Assembly: GCA_016706365.1 (NCBI GenBank)
Contig: JADJJU010000001.1
Coordinates: forward strand, 506,403-570,402
DNA from: Saprospiraceae bacterium
GTDB taxonomy: Bacteria > Bacteroidota > Bacteroidia > Chitinophagales > Saprospiraceae
Direction: 5' to 3'
DNA: 64,000 nucleotides
Shown: one piece after another, positions 1-9,999 of the stretch
Layout: every line of letters starts with the position of its first letter
Position numbering within the stretch: position 1 is the stretch's first letter
Position numbers and translations under genes: made by a program
The notes under the pieces: model-generated
Seen by the model: the letters and a program-made list of their open reading frames with translations, nothing else
Told to the model about the DNA's origin: nothing
Database searches by the model: none

Positions 1-2026
1 CTATTACAGTGATCATTTGCTCACAGTTGCTGAAGTTGCTGCATGGATCATTGGCTATGTATTCTATTATATTTATGCCTCCATTCAGAACAACATTTGT
101 TCCGGGTAAAGCCGGAAAACCATTTACCAAAACCAATAAATCGATGCTTGCAGTTGATGCACAATTGTCAGTCATTACCGGTGTTGGGATCGTATACAAG
201 GCACTGCACAAGCCAGGAGTGTTAGGCAATACCAAATCTGCAGGACAAGTGATAACAGGGGCTATATTATCTACAACTTGTACAAGCTGCACAAATGCAA
301 CTGCTCCTCCCCCACAAACATCCACAACTGTCCACATTCTATTGAAAGTTTGTGACCCTTCGCAGGTGATAAAATTCATATCCATAAAAGTGACACTGAA
401 TCTGCACAGCGCTGTGATAGGCATTCCATTCACATTGGGAAAACCAAGGGCTTGTGGACTTAGATCAAGATCCGGCCCACAATTCAGAACCACATTCGCA
501 GGACCTACAATATCTGCTAAAGCTGGTCTGGCAAAAAATATGGTATGGCTGCATGTGCTTGAATTACCCATCCAGTCTGTAGCCCTGTAAGTCCTGGTAA
601 TGGAAGCCCCGATATCAGGGTTACAAGCCGCTAGAGTCAAAGGACCTTGTGCGATAAGCACCACACTTGCTAAGTCACAATTGTCTTCTACACTAATAAA
701 TTCATCGGGAGGTAAGGCAAAAATGTCTGTTCCACAAAATATAGTGGTGTCACTACAATTAAATAATGGCGCAGATTTATCTTCAGGTCTTACATTGGCC
801 CAACAAGAATTGTTCCTGATCGGGTCTGTTACTTTTACCATAAAAATCTGCCCAACATCCTCACAAAATAAGGAATCGGCAGGTTTACCTATAATATCTA
901 TTAAAAAGGTGCTGTAGCATCTGTAATTGCCCAATAAAACCATATCAGGTGTTATCACAATATGTCCATCCTGAAGTAAACTCACATTAATGTCTGTACA
1001 TGCCAATCCACCGGAGTAATTCGGAAATACATCCACAAAAATTGTATCTCTCTGAATACAACCTGGCAAAGTATCATTAATTGGGTTAGCATTAAATTCA
1101 AAAGCCACCTGGTGAACGCCCAGTCCCAGAACAGCAGGGTTAAATTGTGTAGCCGGAATACCATTTATTGTTGCAGAGAATGTGCCTGTATATGGTGGTG
1201 CAGTTACTGCCAGATTAATCACCGGATGATTAATACAGTAATCAGTAAACAAGTTGATAACAGGATTAGGATAGTAACATCTATTGCTAATGCTTAAAGT
1301 ATCTGTTCCATTCGTGACAACTAAAGAGTATCCGGTAGCATCCACATGGACACCCTGAAGCTCATATTCAAAAACATTGATTCCTACTGTCAATAATGTA
1401 CCCGGTAAAATCAGGTCAGCAGGAGTGGCCGGGACTGAAGCTCCGATTTGATATAAACCGCTGGCACTTACAACCTCCCAGGTTTCTCCCGGTAAGGAAG
1501 TAACAACAACGGTTTCTGAGAATTGACCGTTTTCAGTTGAGCTTGCATTATTTAAACAAGTACATGGATCTTCAATTCTTGCCCCACAATCATAAATAGT
1601 GGGTACCACAGATGCTGCTCTAATTAAAGAATCAAGTGGACAATCCTGGTCTTTGTACACAACCAAAATTCTTCCTCCTATATGACTTGCATCTATCTCG
1701 AGGGACAATAAAGCACCAGGAACGAAGGCACCCGGGCTAATGTTTTGAATAAATTCCAGAGGGTCTGCATTTCCATCCAGATCCGCATCCCAATAGAAAT
1801 CAAAGCTTGCATTTACAGGTGTAGCAGTAAATGAAGCAGCATATCTGGCAGTATCCCCTGAACAAAATGTTGTCGCAGAATTTAGCTCTATAAGCGAAGT
1901 ATTTCCAAGGACAGGGCATACCATAGGGGCCCCGGCTTTCAAGGTATACAGCGAAATAAACAGCAAAAGACAAGATATACTTATCCTGCCTGCAAGTTTG
2001 TTACTCAAACGTAATGTAGTTTTCAT
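1..2026 (-). CDS. Giant secreted HYR-repeat protein, N-terminal part (cut by window edge)
   Basis: The reading frame opens with ATG at 2026 and runs without a stop to base 1, so about 675 residues are visible and the C terminus lies outside the window. A signal peptide is visible at residues 1-36 (basic start, then a Leu/Ile/Ser-rich core). The rest is Cys- and Asp-rich with hyalin-repeat (HYR) hallmarks such as DNIAPVITCP and repeated DNC motifs. It is probably an extracellular adhesin-like protein exported by Sec and then the type IX system. The sorting domain cannot be checked here, but the three similar downstream-oriented neighbours all carry one. No catalytic domain was recognised. Confidence 0.85.
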   Translation of the reverse strand, partial: MKTTLRLSNKLAGRISISCLLLFISLYTLKAGAPMVCPVLGNTSLIELNSATTFCSGDTARYAASFTATPVNASFDFYWDADLDGNADPLEFIQNISPGAFVPGALLSLEIDASHIGGRILVVYKDQDCPLDSLIRAASVVPTIYDCGARIEDPCTCLNNASSTENGQFSETVVVTSLPGETWEVVSASGLYQIGASVPATPADLILPGTLLTVGINVFEYELQGVHVDATGYSLVVTNGTDTLSISNRCYYPNPVINLFTDYCINHPVINLAVTAPPYTGTFSATINGIPATQFNPAVLGLGVHQVAFEFNANPINDTLPGCIQRDTIFVDVFPNYSGGLACTDINVSLLQDGHIVITPDMVLLGNYRCYSTFLIDIIGKPADSLFCEDVGQIFMVKVTDPIRNNSCWANVRPEDKSAPLFNCSDTTIFCGTDIFALPPDEFISVEDNCDLASVVLIAQGPLTLAACNPDIGASITRTYRATDWMGNSSTCSHTIFFARPALADIVGPANVVLNCGPDLDLSPQALGFPNVNGMPITALCRFSVTFMDMNFITCEGSQTFNRMWTVVDVCGGGAVAFVQLVQVVDNIAPVITCPADLVLPNTPGLCSALYTIPTPVMTDNCASTASIDLLVLVNGFPALPGTNVVLNGGINIIEYIANDPCSNFSNCEQMITVI

Positions 2027-2092
2027 TTTAGACCAGATTTAGTGATATATCCGTTTCTTATATTAATTGGATCTCTTAGTTCGTTTTTTAAG

Positions 2093-2130
2093 AAAAAAAT
2101 TCCGAAGGGTTGACACTTTTGCCCCCCTTC
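2093..2130 (-). terminator. Rho-independent terminator after the 1296-residue HYR gene
   Basis: On the minus strand a GAAGGG/CCCTTC stem (2125-2130 with 2104-2109) is followed by a T run (2093-2099). It lies 23 bases past the stop of the gene ending at 2153. Confidence 0.6.
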
Positions 2131-2152
2131 AGAGCCTTATTACTACTCATAC

Positions 2153-5100
2153 CTATTTGTCAACTAAAATCATTCTTTTGGTTTCAGCATAGCCCGGGGC
2201 TTCCATTTTATATAAATAGACACCCGGTGCCCCTAAGTCCTGGCTTTGAATATTGACCTGACTTTGTCCTTTCGGATATTGTCCTTTTGTCTGCCATACT
2301 GTTTTACCACTTAGGTCGCTTACCGTGATTATTACTTCTGATGCTTCACTTACAAAGAATGAAAGCATTGTAGATTCTTTAAATGGATTGGGCATTAAGG
2401 AAAGCATTCTCGTCTGCTCATGCTCAGCATTTGCTTGTCTGAAATTCAGTTTCAATGTTCCATTAAATTGCCCTGCTATTGCTGCTTCATTTTCAAGCAA
2501 ACTGCTATTGATTTCTATCATTTTACTGATGTTAGCACTTTTAAGAACTTCAATTCGCAGATAAAATATTGGTACACCCGCTTGCAGGCTTACCGGCTTG
2601 AAGTGGTACCAGTTGAATGGCACCTGACCATTATTTCCACGTTTCAGATTGAAATTTTCTTCTGTCCAATTTTCAAGCTCAGCTTTCTCAATCCGGACTA
2701 ATTTTCCATACTCAGGATTGACCTCCAGAGTAGCCTGAAAGGCCTCTACATCTTTAAAATTCTTAGCCTCTATTGGGAAGTAAACATAGGATCCTGCTTC
2801 TGCCCATATATCTTCTACTGTTAATTCTACCTCAGGCCCATTGGATCGATTAGCAATATTGTGAGAAGCACTTACTGAACTGCTCATGTTGATATCACCG
2901 GATTTGATCCCAATAAAATTCTTCCTGATATCAGTATTTAAGTTATTGATCGTGTATGATTCAGGAATAGCAGATGCCATCGGATTTTCAATATCATCAA
3001 ATTCAAAATCTGCATCGACAAATCTCCAGGAAGGATTAGAGGCAAGTACTTCAGTTTTTCCTAACACAAGTCTTTGAATTTCAAGCATATCTACCGCACT
3101 CACTGTACCAGAGCGATTGACATCAGCTGCCAGATATTTATAAGGGGAATTAAATTTTTGAATTCCCAGCACATGTTTTTGGATCAACATGATATCTATA
3201 GTTGAGACTCCATTTTTATGATCCGAATCTCTTCCGGGAACAAGTGTGTATGATCTATTTGCAGGTACATTTTCAAAACTGTATTCACCATTAGATGCTG
3301 TTATCGCAGGATTGAATCCGCTATTCTCCAATTTTACTGTTGCATTCTCAATTAGCTCGTTTTTCTCGTTTAAAACTGAACCTTCTATCACTTTATAGAT
3401 AAGCCCGTCCGGACATTGATCATGATTATCAGTGATCAGAATATTTGCTACTCCTATATCAAAGTTTCCTGCTTCATCCCAGACATAAATCTCAACAGTT
3501 CTTATTCCCAGTGAATCACATGTAAACACAAGAATGGTGTCATTCGGATTTGCCGAATAAGAAAACTTAAGATTTCCAGCTGCTGTACAATTGTCAGTAC
3601 TTCCATTATTAAACACAAATGCCGGAATCTGAACCATTGCCATCATTGGCATCAAAGTGCTTGATACAAATTGTAAAATGGGCGTTGGAGGCTTAATGTC
3701 GTTTATCAGCACTTCTACAAGAAATTGAAGCGTACTTATATTTCCACACAAATCATCAATGGTAAAGCTGACAAGGTTCACACCCACCGGATAAATACCG
3801 GAAGCATTATTTCCAATTAAAAGCGGTGTATCAAAACTTCCATTATTTCCATAATCTATTCTATAGCGATATTTTATGTTTGCAGCATTGGTACAATCTA
3901 TTGCCGATACATTTGGTAATGAGACATTTGCACTGAGTTGATCACAATCGTCGTTGTCCACATTTATATGAAATATTTGGTCCGGTATTGGAGTTACTAC
4001 TGGTGGTTCAGTATCCATCACCTTGATGATTTGATAGTGAAACCAATATCCGGTGCTGTCAGTGATATCATAAATACACGAGTCAATAACTTCCCATTTA
4101 CGCAGCACTTTGAAACAGGCATTATCACTTGAAACAGTATACACTTCATCTTCAAAATCCACGTGTATATCTGTGCATAATGAAGCTGTAATAACCGGGA
4201 CGTCGTATGGAGGAACCAGGGATCCCGGGTCCAGATTTCCTGCTTCGCAGGATGGCAAAGTCAAATTTTCAGGCCAGTCAATCATCACTCCTCCTGGGAT
4301 GGTGATGTTAGCCACTGTGATATTTTGATTACAGATAATTTCATTAGTTCCATCTGTGTAGGCAATTGTTCTTACGACAACACCAAGATTACAAGCACTT
4401 AGGCCACTGGAATCAAGACTCACATCTGTCAAAATGTTTTGACCACAATTGTCAGCAGCGGAGGGTATTTCATTATTGAGATAATAATTCAAATCAAAAC
4501 TGCAATCAACTGTTACATCAAGGGGACATGTTACGAGCGGTGCTATTTTATCCTGCACGATTACCTGGACCATACATTCATTATAGCGTCCAGGAAATTG
4601 ACCTCCTCCTACTATCCCGGGGCCGGGGTTAATATCGTAAACTCTCAGAATTACTATAATCGGACTTGCAGAAACATCATTACAGCAAAATGAAACCTGA
4701 TCATTGAACTGGGGATTGGGGTCACAGGCATTGGCTGTCATCCTTCTCACTTTGAAAAATACAGGACTGCAATTATCGGAACTTCCATTATCAAATGATG
4801 AGGCAGGTATTACTGCTGTTCCCAGATTATTGAGAGGGACAGTCGTTGATGTTTGACATAATTGGTTGGGAGGAGTGTTATCAGAAACATGAACAGTTAT
4901 ACTGGCCTCAGCAGTAAATCCGCAGGGATCAGTGACCCTGTACACTATTATATGACTCCCGGCATTCACACCTGGTACTAACCCTCCATTACTAAAAACA
5001 ACTCCATTGGGTGTTGTCATTTGCACAATCAGCGAACCAGTGGATGCACAAGCATCACTTATTGTAGCCACCGGCAAATTAAAACTGGCTGAGGTACATG

Positions 5101-6043
5101 TATTTCCAACTGTATTCAGGTTTATAGGACCTGGAGGTAGGACGATTGTTGGATTTCCGGTATCTGTTATAGTAAGGGTTTGAGTAAGAATATAAGGACC
5201 AGCCGGAGGGTTACACAGGTCGTTCACTACCCATGTACGCTCAATAATTCTTGAGTTACCACAAAGAGTTATAACATTATCTGTCGGCGCTGCTAATGCA
5301 ATATTGCAAAATAGTCCTACCTGCAGAGGCACACCTCCTAGTGTAGGTACTCCCTGCGCTGCCGGTGAGATATCCAGACCAGCAGTACATGTCAATAACC
5401 TATCAGGTGGAGCAGCCAAATCATTCGGATCAGACGGAACTACATTATATAAAACTGTGCATGTAGTGGATCTCCCTGTATTGTCAATATAAGTCCAGGT
5501 CAACTCGACTTCTTGAATTATATTAATTGCGCAAGCACCATTATTTGAAATTACATTTACCACCGGTCCAAGAACCGATGCTATTCCCGAACAATCAGTT
5601 GCAGGAGGTGGTATAATTGAATTAAAACTTACTCCACAGGGTATATCTATTGGTCCTGCCGGACAGGCCACTAGCGGGGCATTCTCATCAATAATTGTGA
5701 TATTTCCACCGCATGGGGGGAAACCCGGATACGAAATCATGTAAGGAAAAGTTAATCCTACATCTGCAGAAGTTACAAAAGGTGGCGATGGAACACCATT
5801 TCGCATTATTACAAAATTATATACACATCCCGGAGCACCTCCTATAAGAACACTTGCAGAAGGGATCATATCTGCGCATGAATTAGTAATCCCATAATTT
5901 ACATTTGCAGCACAGCTGTAAACATTACATTGCCCGTTAGCTGAAAAGCTAAGCAGGCAAAGAGTTACCACTAATTGAATGATTAGCATGTATAGGAAAA
6001 TAGTACTTTTAATCTCTCTTCTCATGGTTGATTGTTTATCCAT
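2153..6043 (-). CDS. Secreted HYR-repeat protein with dockerin, cohesin-like and T9SS sorting domains
   Basis: 1296 residues. A signal peptide covers about residues 1-38; a second in-frame ATG at codon 7 is an alternative start. Residues about 40-890 hold HYR-like repeats (motifs APLVACP, APLVTCP, PPNQLC, many DNC). About 890-945 is a carboxypeptidase-regulatory-like beta fold (EGSVLNEKNELIENATV). About 947-1003 is a dockerin type I pair, the second loop reading DVNRSGTVSAVDMLEIQRLV. About 1078-1213 resembles a cohesin fold. The last 83 residues are a T9SS type A sorting domain (MPNPF, then GVYLYKM and a basic tail). It is expected on the cell surface or released. Function is unknown; adhesion or matrix building is inferred from domain content only. 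Confidence 0.92.
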   Translation of the reverse strand: MDKQSTMRREIKSTIFLYMLIIQLVVTLCLLSFSANGQCNVYSCAANVNYGITNSCADMIPSASVLIGGAPGCVYNFVIMRNGVPSPPFVTSADVGLTFPYMISYPGFPPCGGNITIIDENAPLVACPAGPIDIPCGVSFNSIIPPPATDCSGIASVLGPVVNVISNNGACAINIIQEVELTWTYIDNTGRSTTCTVLYNVVPSDPNDLAAPPDRLLTCTAGLDISPAAQGVPTLGGVPLQVGLFCNIALAAPTDNVITLCGNSRIIERTWVVNDLCNPPAGPYILTQTLTITDTGNPTIVLPPGPINLNTVGNTCTSASFNLPVATISDACASTGSLIVQMTTPNGVVFSNGGLVPGVNAGSHIIVYRVTDPCGFTAEASITVHVSDNTPPNQLCQTSTTVPLNNLGTAVIPASSFDNGSSDNCSPVFFKVRRMTANACDPNPQFNDQVSFCCNDVSASPIIVILRVYDINPGPGIVGGGQFPGRYNECMVQVIVQDKIAPLVTCPLDVTVDCSFDLNYYLNNEIPSAADNCGQNILTDVSLDSSGLSACNLGVVVRTIAYTDGTNEIICNQNITVANITIPGGVMIDWPENLTLPSCEAGNLDPGSLVPPYDVPVITASLCTDIHVDFEDEVYTVSSDNACFKVLRKWEVIDSCIYDITDSTGYWFHYQIIKVMDTEPPVVTPIPDQIFHINVDNDDCDQLSANVSLPNVSAIDCTNAANIKYRYRIDYGNNGSFDTPLLIGNNASGIYPVGVNLVSFTIDDLCGNISTLQFLVEVLINDIKPPTPILQFVSSTLMPMMAMVQIPAFVFNNGSTDNCTAAGNLKFSYSANPNDTILVFTCDSLGIRTVEIYVWDEAGNFDIGVANILITDNHDQCPDGLIYKVIEGSVLNEKNELIENATVKLENSGFNPAITASNGEYSFENVPANRSYTLVPGRDSDHKNGVSTIDIMLIQKHVLGIQKFNSPYKYLAADVNRSGTVSAVDMLEIQRLVLGKTEVLASNPSWRFVDADFEFDDIENPMASAIPESYTINNLNTDIRKNFIGIKSGDINMSSSVSASHNIANRSNGPEVELTVEDIWAEAGSYVYFPIEAKNFKDVEAFQATLEVNPEYGKLVRIEKAELENWTEENFNLKRGNNGQVPFNWYHFKPVSLQAGVPIFYLRIEVLKSANISKMIEINSSLLENEAAIAGQFNGTLKLNFRQANAEHEQTRMLSLMPNPFKESTMLSFFVSEASEVIITVSDLSGKTVWQTKGQYPKGQSQVNIQSQDLGAPGVYLYKMEAPGYAETKRMILVDK

Positions 6044-7205
6044 AAATGATTGACAATGTCTTCATCAGTCATCCAAAATGGACCGATAAAATAGTGCACC
6101 GGACGACAAGCGCCCGGGCACAAACTACTGTTTATGGGAAAAATATCTTGGTAAGTTTGGCTGAAACAGTGTATTTATTCTAAATTATTTGAAATAATAC
6201 ACTTTAAATCGATATTATTTTCATTGCATAGAATTTTACAAAATAATACAACGAAAATCTATATTTAGACGACATGAGGACAAAAGAATGACCTTGCAGT
6301 TGGCCGACTGCATTAACACTCAAGTGTTCAAAAACTACATAACTAATTGATAAACAATATGAAATAAAACATTTATTCAATATTGTCCACAATAATACAG
6401 GTTCGATTTCTCAGGTGGAACAGTTGCAGGTGTCCACTGGAGTGAATATCAAAACTCCCGTCTCATGTACGTCATTTCTTTGAAAGAACTAAATTCTCTT
6501 CTTGAAATAAATCCTTAATTGATAAATTGAATTTGAATAATCAGTGAACCAATTCCAACAAATCTAGAATTATACTTTTCAGTAAAATTTTGTTGAAACT
6601 TATTCATTAGCCGTAGCAAGGTAAACTGATAATTTCGGTAGGTAAGTTTTGGAAGATACAAATTGCTTCTCTGCATCTGATTACAAATATAATATAATCG
6701 TAATATGTTATCCAAACTTTTGGCTCATTATTTTTCAACTATTTTATTCAAGGGGATATATTTTAAATTATAAATACACAATCAACTAATAGCCTATACA
6801 TTATACATCAATTTGTAATATATCATCCAATAAAAATTATTACATTTTACTAATCACTCTTACTTCCAATACACGGTCACCATGTATTATCACTACTATA
6901 TATACAGTGTTAGGACTTTCCATATAGCTTGCTAACAGAAATATATATCACTTTCACATTGACACGCGGACAGATGCCTTTTAAATGCTAAATAAGAGGA
7001 ATAGAGAGGCCCGGAAACGCAAATGCCAATATGGATGACTCAAAGAGTATTTAAAGGTCATACGGGGCTTAAAACGGATACGATGTGTTACAAATATTCA
7101 TTCACGCTGGAAAAAGGCAATGACGGATGAAAACTTCATTTATTTGAAAAAAAAAGCCCCTCCTGAATCATTTCCAGGAAGGGCTTATATTACTTTTCAT
7201 TAGTA
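6044..7205. other. Long AT-rich intergenic stretch
   Basis: About 1.16 kb without a convincing gene. Short open frames of 62 and 66 codons on the minus strand (6204-6392, 6515-6715) have no recognisable family and poor composition for coding. The only supported element is the terminator at 7147-7186. The rest probably holds the promoter and leader of the gene starting at 6043, but no clear TAnnTTTG box could be fixed. Confidence 0.5.
7147..7186 (-). terminator. Rho-independent terminator after the 837-residue HYR gene
   Basis: On the minus strand an interrupted stem AAGCCC-TCCTG / CAGGA-GGGCTT (7154-7165 with 7175-7186) is followed by nine T residues. It lies 20 bases past the stop at 7206. 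Confidence 0.85.
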
Positions 7206-9719
7206 TCAGTCAAGAACAATAAACGATTTTGTCATTTTTTGATTGCCGTCAGATAATGTCAGCCAATAAAGTCCGGCTGAAGGCAAAGCAGTTCTATTCA
7301 GTGTGAATTGGTTCATACCTTTATCAAATGAAGTTTTTTGCTGGAAAATAACCTTTCCACTATTATCAGTAACCTGAAGATTTACTTCTTTTTGGGTTTC
7401 TAATGTAAAACCAATTCTACAATCATTCACCATTGGATTTGGTGCTATATTTAGATTGAAAATATTAGTATTAGTTGCAGAAACAAAGTTTGAATTTATG
7501 CGATTCAATTCGATTGCAGCAATTTGAAGATCAGCATTGTAAGCTTCTGCATTAATAATCTGATCATTAACAAACACTTCCTGAGTATTTCCTGCTTCAA
7601 TGGCTTCAAAAACAAATGCTAACAAAAGATCATTTTTGTCAATTTGAACAGCACTTAATTCATCCCATGAATAAGTTACAATACCTTCTTCCAAACGATT
7701 CAAACCAAAGTTTCCGCCTTGTAATTTTGAATCTTCTGACAAGCCTGTAAATCTTAATGTTGCAGGATTAAATTTCATGGTAAACTGAACACCGGTGATT
7801 GATTTTGATTCAGCAGCAATAACAGGAACTGTCACTTCAGAACCAGAATTAAAATTCGAATCTTCAAGAGTCAACTTCCAATTGTTAACAGTCCTGCTGG
7901 AAACAGAAGTGGCATCATCTGCAGGCGCTTCATATGCGCTACCATCCAAGTCTCCAATTTTGACGCCTACAAAGTCAATCGTCATGTCTGTCTTGCTATG
8001 GTTCTGAATATTGTAAATTTCTCTGAATGCTTCCTTCAAAGGAGATTGTGGATTCTCAAACTGATAAGCTTTGTCTACGAATCTCCATGGCTCAACACCA
8101 GGGAATGCTTCCAGATTTAATAACAACATCATTCGAAGTTGAAGTAAATCCTGGACATTTAAATTATTGTCTCTGTTTACATCAGCTGCAATAATGCTGT
8201 AAGGATTATCAAGTAATTCTTCACCAGTTAAATGTCTGCGCAGTTTAATTATATCCACAGTAGATAATCCAGATCTGATACTGCCTTTCATTTTAGGCAT
8301 AATCTGATAATTTTTACCTTCTACTGTATTATCAAGAAGGTAGTGGCCATTATTATCTGTGATATCAGAAGGCAGGGAATCATTTTGTCTTAGATATAAT
8401 GATACTCCCGGTATATCAGCTTCATTTACATAAGCTACTCTACCTCCAATCAATCCTCCTGAAGTATCCGGAGGACACACATTCATATTATCCTGAATTC
8501 TTACAAAAGTAATACAGAAGTCAGTATTACCGGATTGATCAGTTACTACCATTCTAACCTCTTTCTGGCCTCTATCCGCGCAGGTAAAAGTACTTGGGAA
8601 TATATCAAACCTTAGATTTTGTCTTGAGGTACAATTGTCATAGCTGCCGGCATCAAACATCTTTGCTTGTAATTGAACCATTCCATTCATCATAAGAGTA
8701 GTACTTAATCCAAAATGGCAAACTGGTGTAGGTTGCTTCAAATCTCTTACAACCACTCTTACATAACATGTATCATAGTTACCACAGTAGTCATTAGCAA
8801 GAAAACGCACAATGTGGGTGCCTAAAGGATAAAATCCGGAAGCATCTCTTCCTTTCAAGGTGGAATAAGGAGAGTTGTTTGTAATTCCTACATTCTCAGT
8901 ACAATTATCAATAGCTACAGGATGAGGGAAATCAACATAAGCCCCATTACAGTTATTATCAAATGTGCCGACTGTGAAATCCATAGGACAGACCACAAAC
9001 CTCGGAGCAACATTATCCATTACTTTAATAATTTGAGTATATGTCCATAGACCAGTTCCATTGTAACTGTTGTAAGTACACCAGTCAATAACTTTCCAGG
9101 TTCTCAATATTTTTTTACATCCTGCAGGATTGAAATAATCACCAAAAACAAAAACAGCATCCTCATACGCAATACCAATCATGCTGCATGGTCTGTTATT
9201 CCAGTGAGGTTTATTATATGGAAAAGGTATTTGATCCGGATTTAGATTGTTATAATGACATTCAGTAACAGTATAATCCAGGGGCCATTGGATATCATAA
9301 TAAGAGAAACCTCCTCCTGAACCGGCAATGGTAATTCTTTGAGTACAATAGTATGTACCAATAGGGGTCGTAATTATCCATCTTCTAATGATGTAGCCTA
9401 TTCCACAATTATTTGTATAATCTTCAATTGGTTGTTCCTGAATCACTACATTTTGATAATGCGTGTTCACCGTAGGCTGACCATAACTGTGGGGATCACC
9501 ATTGTATGTGGTACATGACACGTATACATCATGCGGACAATTAACAAATAGTGTGTTAGGGTCTTCAACTTTCATCACTGCATTCACTTCTTTATCCAGC
9601 CCAAGGAAGGAATAAATATTAGCATTCAGCGTGCAGGTGAAGGAGAAGGAAATTAAAAAAACGAGGGAAAACGCCAGACTTAAGGGGCGCTGTGAGATCG
9701 GGGGTACAGCTAGTTTCAT
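7206..9719 (-). CDS. Secreted HYR-repeat protein with dockerin, cohesin-like and T9SS sorting domains
   Basis: 837 residues, a shorter paralogue of the protein at 2153-6043. Signal peptide about 1-34. Residues 55-425 carry HYR-type sequence rich in Cys and DNC (for example APRFVVCPMDFTV). About 425-485 is a carboxypeptidase-regulatory-like domain (GGLIGGRVAYVNEADIPGV). About 490-545 is a dockerin pair with a loop DVNRDNNLNVQDLLQLR. A conserved stretch (EPWRFVDKAYQF, then VGVKIGDLDGSAY) follows. About 618-754 is cohesin-like (GVQFTMKFNPATLRFTG). The last 83 residues are a T9SS type A domain (APNPM ... GLYWLTL ... KSFIVLD). It has its own promoter-like sequence and terminator, so it is probably monocistronic. 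Role inferred as surface structural protein. Confidence 0.92.
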   Translation of the reverse strand: MKLAVPPISQRPLSLAFSLVFLISFSFTCTLNANIYSFLGLDKEVNAVMKVEDPNTLFVNCPHDVYVSCTTYNGDPHSYGQPTVNTHYQNVVIQEQPIEDYTNNCGIGYIIRRWIITTPIGTYYCTQRITIAGSGGGFSYYDIQWPLDYTVTECHYNNLNPDQIPFPYNKPHWNNRPCSMIGIAYEDAVFVFGDYFNPAGCKKILRTWKVIDWCTYNSYNGTGLWTYTQIIKVMDNVAPRFVVCPMDFTVGTFDNNCNGAYVDFPHPVAIDNCTENVGITNNSPYSTLKGRDASGFYPLGTHIVRFLANDYCGNYDTCYVRVVVRDLKQPTPVCHFGLSTTLMMNGMVQLQAKMFDAGSYDNCTSRQNLRFDIFPSTFTCADRGQKEVRMVVTDQSGNTDFCITFVRIQDNMNVCPPDTSGGLIGGRVAYVNEADIPGVSLYLRQNDSLPSDITDNNGHYLLDNTVEGKNYQIMPKMKGSIRSGLSTVDIIKLRRHLTGEELLDNPYSIIAADVNRDNNLNVQDLLQLRMMLLLNLEAFPGVEPWRFVDKAYQFENPQSPLKEAFREIYNIQNHSKTDMTIDFVGVKIGDLDGSAYEAPADDATSVSSRTVNNWKLTLEDSNFNSGSEVTVPVIAAESKSITGVQFTMKFNPATLRFTGLSEDSKLQGGNFGLNRLEEGIVTYSWDELSAVQIDKNDLLLAFVFEAIEAGNTQEVFVNDQIINAEAYNADLQIAAIELNRINSNFVSATNTNIFNLNIAPNPMVNDCRIGFTLETQKEVNLQVTDNSGKVIFQQKTSFDKGMNQFTLNRTALPSAGLYWLTLSDGNQKMTKSFIVLD

Positions 9720-9764
9720 AGTATGTTTAATTTAGTTCGTGTTCAGGGTATTCCATATCACGCA

Positions 9765-9794
9765 CTAATGTACGTATTTTCATGAATTTCAAAA
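9765..9794 (-). promoter_or_regulatory. Predicted Bacteroidota-type promoter of the 837-residue HYR gene
   Basis: On the minus strand TTG (9792-9790) is followed after 17 bases by TACATTAG (9772-9765), one mismatch from the TAnnTTTG -7 box. It lies 46 bases upstream of the start codon. This is a pattern match only. Confidence 0.4.
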
Positions 9795-9945
9795 TGAATC
9801 TATAAAATAAGTTTTTCAAATTAAAAAAAATACCTTGATTATATTAAGATTTTTTAACAAGTGAGAGTCAATTAAGCACAATTCTTCTCCTATAACATAT
9901 TTTTCTTTACATGTCTTAACAGAACCATTCTTGTAAAAAGACAAT

Positions 9946-9974
9946 AAAAAAGGCCCCGGGTAAAACCCGGGGCC
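9946..9974 (-). terminator. Strong Rho-independent terminator after the giant HYR gene
   Basis: A perfect 9-bp stem GGCCCCGGG / CCCGGGGCC (9952-9960 with 9966-9974), five-base loop, followed on the minus strand by six T residues. It lies 26 bases past the stop at 10000. Confidence 0.92.
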
Positions 9975-9999
9975 CATATAAAGTCAGCTATGACTGAAA

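Noticed and set aside
6204..6715. Two minus-strand open frames of 62 and 66 codons
   Set aside because: No recognisable motif and no conserved context; composition looks non-coding.
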